10,387 nt of DNA from Mycobacterium sp. GTDB lineage: Bacteria; Actinomycetota; Actinomycetes; Mycobacteriales; Mycobacteriaceae. Below the pieces are notes generated by a model. It was given only the letters and a program-made list of their open reading frames with translations. It had not been told where the DNA came from and made no database searches. The stretch spans positions 1-10,387 of the forward strand of contig JAOPWF010000197.1 of the NCBI GenBank assembly GCA_025965815.1, given 5' to 3'. Position numbers and translations under genes: made by a program. Below, piece after piece: positions 7,021 to 10,387 of this stretch. How positions within the stretch are numbered: position 1 is the stretch's first letter; each line of letters starts with the position of its first letter.

Positions 7021-7055
7021 GGGCACTCAGCCTGCATAAAGGTGATCTTACATGT

Positions 7056-7061
7056 TAGAGT
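7056..7061 (+). promoter_or_regulatory. Candidate -10 box before the small ORF
   Basis: TAGAGT fits TANNNT within the AT-rich patch 7033-7070 and predicts a start near 7068, leaving a leader of about 64 nt before ATG 7132. There is no clear -35. Confidence 0.25.
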
Positions 7062-7131
7062 CCAGTTAGCTGAAGTTCCATCCAGAAGCGGTGGGCCGGC
7101 TGCGCCAGACACGAAGCGAGGTCTTAGCTAA

Positions 7132-7314
7132 ATGTCGAGGATTGGTAGCGCGGGCACGGCGGCTCTGTCCACTGACGAGCAAGTCGGCGACGTAGCTCCG
7201 CAATCAACGGCTGCGGTCGCGCCGGTCGTGGTGCACAGCTGCAGCCGCCTCGGCCTGCACGCCAATCCACCCAGCTTCCGGCTGTCCATCAGGCACTGGT
7301 TCCGTCGCCGCTGA
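7132..7314 (+). CDS. Possible small protein, 60 residues, unrecognised
   Basis: An ATG-started 60-codon frame. By my count 46 of 59 codons after the ATG end in G or C (about 78%), compatible with coding but lower than the neighbours look. A weak GAGG lies ten nt upstream. The first half is polar and Ala/Ser/Val-rich, the second basic and aromatic with a single Cys, ending HWFRRR. No signal peptide, membrane helix or family motif is visible. It converges on the DUF3618 gene with a 17-nt gap, similar to the tight spacing elsewhere in the window. It may be a real lineage-specific small protein or a chance frame. Confidence 0.3.
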   Translation: MSRIGSAGTAALSTDEQVGDVAPQSTAAVAPVVVHSCSRLGLHANPPSFRLSIRHWFRRR

Positions 7315-7331
7315 CGCTGCCGCGCTGGTTG

Positions 7332-7559
7332 TCAGCGCCGCCTGATTCGGCGGATCACCAGCGCCGCGGCCAAGGCGCCCACTACGGCCAACGAGATCGT
7401 CACCGCCGGCTTCTTGACGAAGTTGATCACTGAAGCTTTGACCTCGTCGGCGATCCGGCGGGGGTTAGCCCGTTCTGCCAGTGTGTCGACGGTCAACGCC
7501 AGCTGATCGCGAGCCTGATCGATCTCATGCTTGATCGCGTCGGGATCTCGGTCCGCCAC
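7332..7559 (-). CDS. DUF3618 family small membrane protein
   Basis: A 75-residue protein. Residues 1-30 form an amphipathic helix with the DUF3618 pattern I...EID.AR.QLA.TVD.LAERANP. Residues 50-69 are a single transmembrane helix, and the tail is strongly basic (IRRIRRR), which favours a cytoplasmic C-terminus. The function of the family is not known. It is found in actinobacteria, and from memory this is Rv2520c. The start is GTG 7559, supported by a strong GGAGGA five nt upstream. It is divergent from bcp across a 115-bp gap full of short dyads, so shared regulation with bcp is possible but unproven. Confidence 0.88.
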   Translation of the reverse strand: MADRDPDAIKHEIDQARDQLALTVDTLAERANPRRIADEVKASVINFVKKPAVTISLAVVGALAAALVIRRIRRR

Positions 7560-7563
7560 TGTG

Positions 7564-7569
7564 TCCTCC
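7564..7569 (-). promoter_or_regulatory. Ribosome binding site of the DUF3618 gene
   Basis: GGAGGA on the minus strand with an optimal short spacer selects the GTG start at 7559. Confidence 0.8.
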
Positions 7570-7575
7570 GGATCC

Positions 7576-7589
7576 GCCGGTCAACCGGC
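7576..7589. promoter_or_regulatory. Dyad GCCGGT-CA-ACCGGC
   Basis: Perfect 6-bp inverted arms around two bases, just upstream of the DUF3618 ribosome site. In RNA the two-base loop is too tight, so it reads better as a protein-binding dyad. The same CCGGT/ACCGG half-sites recur at 7631-7635 and 7650-7654. Confidence 0.4.
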
Positions 7590-7617
7590 TCGGTGCTGGG
7601 TTGCTGCCTTGCCGAAC

Positions 7618-7624
7618 TACCCTA
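7618..7624. promoter_or_regulatory. Possible bidirectional -10 element for bcp and DUF3618
   Basis: TACCCTA reads TACCCT on plus (7618-7623) and TAGGGT on minus (7624-7619), both fitting TANNNT. Starts would fall near 7630 (bcp, leader about 45 nt) and 7612 (DUF3618, leader about 53 nt). TTGCTG at 7601-7606 with TAGATC at 7623-7628 is an alternative for bcp. Confidence 0.3.
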
Positions 7625-7630
7625 GATCAG

Positions 7631-7654
7631 CCGGTGCCAATCCTGACGCACCGG
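7631..7654 (+). promoter_or_regulatory. Hairpin in the bcp leader
   Basis: CCGGTGC (7631-7637) and GCACCGG (7648-7654) are perfect 7-bp arms around a 10-nt loop, ending 7 nt before the bcp ribosome site. It could be an operator or an RNA structure affecting translation. Confidence 0.4.
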
Positions 7655-7661
7655 ATGGAAA

Positions 7662-7668
7662 GGAAAGG
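7662..7668 (+). promoter_or_regulatory. Ribosome binding site of bcp
   Basis: GGAAAGG with a 6-nt spacer selects GTG 7675 over upstream in-frame codons. Confidence 0.7.
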
Positions 7669-7674
7669 TCGCCG

Positions 7675-8160
7675 GTGACACAGAGTAAAAGCCCGGGCTC
7701 GCGTCTCGAGGTGGGCGAAAAGGCTCCCGAATTCAGCCTTCCCGACGCCGACGGCAACACCGTCTCGTTGTCTGACTACAGCGGCCGCAAGCTCATCGTC
7801 TACTTCTACCCCGCCGCCTCGACTCCCGGTTGCACCAAGGAGGCGTGCGACTTCCGTGACAACCTCAGCGACCTCAACGACGCGGGCATGGAAATCGTCG
7901 GGATCTCCCCCGACAAACCGGCCAAGCTCGCGAAGTTCCGTGACGCCGAAGGGCTGACCTTCCCGCTGCTGTCCGATCCCGACCGGGAGGTGCTGACCAG
8001 GTGGGGCGCCTACGGCGAGAAGACGATGTACGGCAAGACCGTGCAGGGTGTCATCCGCTCGACGTTCGTCGTCGACGAAGAGGGAAAGATCGCGGTCGCG
8101 CAGTACAACGTCCGGGCCACCGGGCACGTCGCGAAACTGCGCCGCGACCTGGCAGTTTAA
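7675..8160 (+). CDS. bcp: Thioredoxin-dependent thiol peroxidase (Bcp/PrxQ)
   Basis: A 161-residue peroxiredoxin with an AhpC/TSA thioredoxin fold. The peroxidatic site is STPGCTKEAC, with peroxidatic Cys53 and, five residues on, resolving Cys58, the spacing of the PrxQ/Bcp class that forms an intramolecular disulfide. Arg128 in the VIRSTFVVD motif is the conserved active-site arginine. It reduces hydrogen peroxide and organic peroxides using thioredoxin in the cytoplasm. The start GTG 7675 is fixed by GGAAAGG and by the length typical of the family. The 48 codons open upstream in the same frame run through the regulatory gap and are not protein-like. The gene matches Rv2521 in neighbourhood. 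Its TAA stop overlaps the TAA of the convergent M20 peptidase gene by four bases. Confidence 0.94.
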   Translation: MTQSKSPGSRLEVGEKAPEFSLPDADGNTVSLSDYSGRKLIVYFYPAASTPGCTKEACDFRDNLSDLNDAGMEIVGISPDKPAKLAKFRDAEGLTFPLLSDPDREVLTRWGAYGEKTMYGKTVQGVIRSTFVVDEEGKIAVAQYNVRATGHVAKLRRDLAV

Positions 8161-9539
8161 GACCTCCGAGTCGCTTCGCTCCAGCCCGCCGAACCTGACG
8201 CTGACTGGTTCGCGAGCCTTGCCAGCAGCAGCGCCTCGGCGGTAGCCGCGCGCTCCAGCACACCGAGGTCCAGGCTCTCGTTGATGCTGTGCGCCTGTGT
8301 CGCAGGATCTTCCACGCCGGTGACGAGAATCTTCGAGTCCGGGAACGTGGCCGCGAACTCGGCGATGAACGGGATGGAGCCGCCCATACCCATGTCGATG
8401 GCGTCTGTTCCCCATGCCTGACGGAACGCCGTGCGGGCGGCGTCATACACCGGACCGTCTGCGTCGATGGCATACGGCTGACCGACGTCGCCGGGCGTCA
8501 CGGTCACCTGCGCGCCCCACGGGGAGTGCTCCTCGAGGTGCCGGCGCAGGGCGTCCAGGTGGGCCGCGGCGTCGCCGCCGGGCGCGACCCGCATGCTGAC
8601 CTTCGCCCGGGCCCGCGGGATCAGCGTGTTCGACGACGCCGCAATGGATGTGGTGTCGATGCCGATCACCGTGATGGCGGGTTTGGCCCACAGGCGTTGT
8701 GTCACCGAACCCGAGCCGATCTCTTCGACGCCGTCGAGCAGACCCGATTCCTCGCGCACCCGCTCCTGCGGGTAGTCCACGTCGGCAGCCGTGGCTTCGT
8801 GCAGTCCGGCCACCGCGACGTTGCCCTCGTCGTCGTGCAGGCTGGCCAGCAGCCGCACAAGCACGCTGAGCGCGTCGGGCACCACACCGCCCCATAGGCC
8901 GGAGTGCAGCCCGTGGTCCAGGGTGGCGACCTCCACGACACAGTCGGCCAGTCCGCGTAACGACACGGTCAGCGCCGGGATGGCGGTGCTCCAGTTGTCC
9001 GAGTCGGCGATGACGATCACGTCAGCGGCCAGCGCCTCCCGATGGGCCGCCAGCAGCCGCCCCAGCGACGGCGAGCCTGACTCCTCCTCCCCCTCGACGA
9101 ACACCGTGACACCCACCGGCGGCTGCCCGCCGTGCGCCCGGAACGCGGCCAGATGTGTTGCGATGCCGGCTTTGTCGTCGGCGCTGCCCCGCCCGTAGAG
9201 CCGGCCGTCGCGTTCGGTGGGCTCAAATGGCGGCGAGATCCACTGCGCGTGGTCACCCTCGGGCTGCACGTCGTGATGGGCATACAGCAGCACTGTCGGC
9301 GCACCGGGCGGCGCGGGATGGCGGGCGATCACGGCGGGCGCGCCGCCCTCTGACACGATCTGCACATCGGCGAAACCGGCGTCGGACAACAACTCCGCGA
9401 CGGCCTGGGCGCTGCGTTGCACCTCACCGCGCCGGCCCGGGTCGGCCCACACCGATTCAATGCGCACCAGGTTCTCCAGATCGCTGCGGACCGACGGCAG
9501 TACCTCGCGGACCCGTTCAACCAGATCGCTCATGGCCAT
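8157..9539 (-). CDS. M20 family dinuclear-zinc peptidase
   Basis: A 460-residue (458 from the second Met) metallopeptidase of the ArgE/DapE/CPG2-like M20 clan. Numbering from ATG 9539, the metal site is complete: His88 and catalytic Asp90 in YAHHDVQP, bridging Asp121 in GRGSADDK, catalytic Glu152 with ligand Glu153 in EGEEESGS, Asp181 in DSDNW, and His417 in AQAHSINE. The HGLHSG segment with His212 marks the inserted dimerisation domain (about 195-310). The substrate is unknown. The family includes dipeptidases and deacylases. It follows acpS by 17 nt on the same strand, so co-transcription with fas-acpS is likely. Both ATG 9539 and ATG 9533 are possible. Neither has a Shine-Dalgarno, and a weak TAGCCT box lies 8 nt before the second. 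From memory it is the Rv2522c counterpart. Confidence 0.9.
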   Translation of the reverse strand: MAMSDLVERVREVLPSVRSDLENLVRIESVWADPGRRGEVQRSAQAVAELLSDAGFADVQIVSEGGAPAVIARHPAPPGAPTVLLYAHHDVQPEGDHAQWISPPFEPTERDGRLYGRGSADDKAGIATHLAAFRAHGGQPPVGVTVFVEGEEESGSPSLGRLLAAHREALAADVIVIADSDNWSTAIPALTVSLRGLADCVVEVATLDHGLHSGLWGGVVPDALSVLVRLLASLHDDEGNVAVAGLHEATAADVDYPQERVREESGLLDGVEEIGSGSVTQRLWAKPAITVIGIDTTSIAASSNTLIPRARAKVSMRVAPGGDAAAHLDALRRHLEEHSPWGAQVTVTPGDVGQPYAIDADGPVYDAARTAFRQAWGTDAIDMGMGGSIPFIAEFAATFPDSKILVTGVEDPATQAHSINESLDLGVLERAATAEALLLARLANQSASGSAGWSEATRRS

Positions 9540-9556
9540 CGAGGCTAGTCGTGCCG

Positions 9557-9970
9557 CTACGAACCTCCCACAAGCGGCTCATCCGATTCCAGGATCGCCA
9601 CCGCAGCGGCCATGTCGCCTTCGTGCGTCATCGACACGTGGATGGTGACCTCCGCCAGATGCTCGGCGATCGCCCCCGTGAGCCGGACCCGCGGTCGTCC
9701 CCACATGTCCGTGACCACCTCGATGTCGCGATGGATGCCCTCCGGCAGGACCGGCCGCTGCGCGAACCGTGACCCGGACCAGGCCTTGATCACCGCCTCC
9801 TTGGCGGCCCAGCGCGCAGCCAGGTGGCGGCCCGCCGACGAACTCTTGTCGGCGGCGTCGCGCCGCTCTCCGGGTGTGAAGGTCTCGGCGAACACCGTGC
9901 CGGGACGATCGACCTGTTCGGCGAAGTCGGGAATGGAGACCAGATCGATCCCCACCCCGACTATCGCCAT
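9557..9970 (-). CDS. acpS: Holo-[acyl-carrier-protein] synthase
   Basis: A 137-residue 4'-phosphopantetheinyl transferase. The Mg-binding Asp9 lies in VGIDLV near the N-terminus and Glu58 in the RWAAKEAVIKA motif. The FTPGERR segment (about 31-37) is also diagnostic. AcpS moves the phosphopantetheine arm from CoA to a serine of carrier proteins. In mycobacteria its key client is the ACP domain of FAS-I, encoded just upstream, and the fas-acpS arrangement is a known conserved pair. The gap to fas is 43 bp, close enough for one operon, although TAACGT 7 nt before the ATG could also drive a separate leaderless transcript. There is no good Shine-Dalgarno. The C-terminus seems a few residues longer than in the M. 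tuberculosis protein as I recall it. Confidence 0.95.
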   Translation of the reverse strand: MAIVGVGIDLVSIPDFAEQVDRPGTVFAETFTPGERRDAADKSSSAGRHLAARWAAKEAVIKAWSGSRFAQRPVLPEGIHRDIEVVTDMWGRPRVRLTGAIAEHLAEVTIHVSMTHEGDMAAAVAILESDEPLVGGS

Positions 9971-9977
9971 AGCCGGA

Positions 9978-9983
9978 ACGTTA
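9978..9983 (-). promoter_or_regulatory. Candidate internal -10 box for acpS (leaderless geometry)
   Basis: TAACGT on the minus strand followed by 7 nt and ATG 9970. It would allow acpS expression independent of fas. Confidence 0.35.
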
Positions 9984-10013
9984 TCTCAACCCCCCCGCTC
10001 TTCGCGCAAGCGC

Positions 10014-10387
10014 TCATCGCACGTAGACGTCGTCCTCGCCCAAACGGGATGCGGCGTCGAGCAACATCGCCGCTTCCTGCCGCTTCTCCGACACCTCGTG
10101 GTCGAAGCGCCTGTCGGCGGGCCGCTCGTACATCGGCCGCCCACCCGCGATGGCGGACGCCAGCCGACGCTGACCGGCCAGCACACGCTGATCGGCGCGC
10201 TCGGTGTAGTCCTGCCGCTGATCGGCGCCCAGCGAGGCCAGGAAGGCCTGCGGGTGCACCAGCGCGACGAGACCCGACACGTGGCCGAAGCCGAGGCTGG
10301 TCACCAGGCCGGCCTTCAGCGGGAAGCGGTCACCCATCCGCAGGGTCTCGCGCGGCCAGACGAAGTGCCCGGAGGTGGCCAGCTCGT
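10014..10387 (-). CDS. fas: Type I fatty acid synthase FAS-I (C-terminal 123 residues)
   Basis: The gene enters from the right edge of the window, and only the end of the ketosynthase domain is present. The visible part begins ELATSGHFVWPRETLR, followed by KAGLVTSLGFGHVSGLV. The latter corresponds to the conserved Gly-Phe-Gly gating loop of ketosynthases, which in mycobacterial FAS-I lies near the C-terminus. The remaining 75 residues form a helical, Arg-rich tail (QRRLASAIAGG, DRRFDH). FAS-I is a giant multifunctional enzyme of about 3,000 residues that makes C16-C18 and C24-C26 acyl-CoAs, feeding phospholipids and the alpha branch of mycolic acids. The catalytic Cys and the other domains are outside the window. 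acpS follows 43 bp downstream on the same strand. Confidence 0.95.
   Translation of the reverse strand, partial: ELATSGHFVWPRETLRMGDRFPLKAGLVTSLGFGHVSGLVALVHPQAFLASLGADQRQDYTERADQRVLAGQRRLASAIAGGRPMYERPADRRFDHEVSEKRQEAAMLLDAASRLGEDDVYVR

Larger units (their letters stand above)
6758..7131. other. Gene-poor interval downstream of tRNA-Lys
   Basis: No recognised protein or RNA gene. An 81-codon open frame at 6794-7039 is Cys/His/Arg-rich, resembles no family and lacks a ribosome site, so I do not call it. Base composition is more mixed than in the flanking genes, with AT-rich patches around 7015-7070. Visible structure is limited to the hairpin at 6778-6794, two GAAATGT direct repeats ten bp apart (6928-6934, 6938-6944), a hairpin at 6993-7014 and a TAGAGT box at 7056-7061. 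Confidence 0.6.

Noticed and set aside
6794..7039. 81-codon frame in the interval after tRNA-Lys
   Set aside because: No ribosome site, no family resemblance, Cys/His/Arg-rich composition, and it begins inside a hairpin next to the tRNA.
7338..7353. CCGCC/GGCGG hairpin at the 3' end of the DUF3618 gene
   Set aside because: It arises from the repeated Arg codons of the basic tail and has no terminator tail.

Overview
The window is high-GC DNA from a mycobacterium. The evidence is FAS-I, a mycolate reductase, an LdtMt2-type L,D-transpeptidase and a gene order that, from memory, follows the M. tuberculosis stretch Rv2507 to Rv2524c. The exact species cannot be fixed from the sequence alone, but it is not M. 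tuberculosis: IS1081, the Rv2513-Rv2517 genes and PE26, which I recall in that stretch of H37Rv, are absent here. No phage, insertion sequence, CRISPR array, toxin-antitoxin pair or secretion cluster is visible. This looks like conserved core chromosome.

Layout, left to right. Positions 1-518 hold the 3' part of an MmpS-like membrane protein. It runs tail to tail into an Atg22/UMF1-type major facilitator (515-1828, minus). A 117-bp divergent gap carries a GC-rich palindromic element and two -10 boxes. It leads into the mycolate reductase cmrA (1946-2752, plus), which converges on a HerA/DUF853-type ATPase (2749-4335, minus). A second divergent gap with a perfect dyad separates this ATPase from oligoribonuclease orn (4444-5091, plus), followed by tRNA-His(GTG). 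The L,D-transpeptidase lipoprotein lppS (5296-6516, minus) comes next, then tRNA-Lys(CTT). About 570 bp follow with no recognised gene except one weak 60-codon ORF. A DUF3618 membrane protein (7332-7559, minus) and the peroxiredoxin bcp (7675-8160, plus) diverge across a gap rich in dyads. The right end is a minus-strand block read fas (partial), acpS, M20 peptidase.

How the genes fit together. Much of the window serves the mycobacterial envelope. FAS-I makes the acyl chains, AcpS puts the phosphopantetheine arm on FAS-I and other carrier proteins, CmrA reduces the keto group left by the mycolic condensation, and LppS makes 3-3 cross-links in peptidoglycan. orn and bcp are housekeeping genes for RNA turnover and peroxide defence.

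Two architectural patterns stand out. All three convergent protein-gene pairs overlap by exactly four bases through shared palindromic stops (CTAG, CTAG, TTAA). Gene starts split into those with a clear Shine-Dalgarno and those with none but with a TANNNT box 6-7 nt upstream, the geometry of leaderless mRNAs. I see no convincing new biological system. The least explained parts are the 6758-7331 interval, the 1871-1901 palindromic element and the dyads upstream of bcp.
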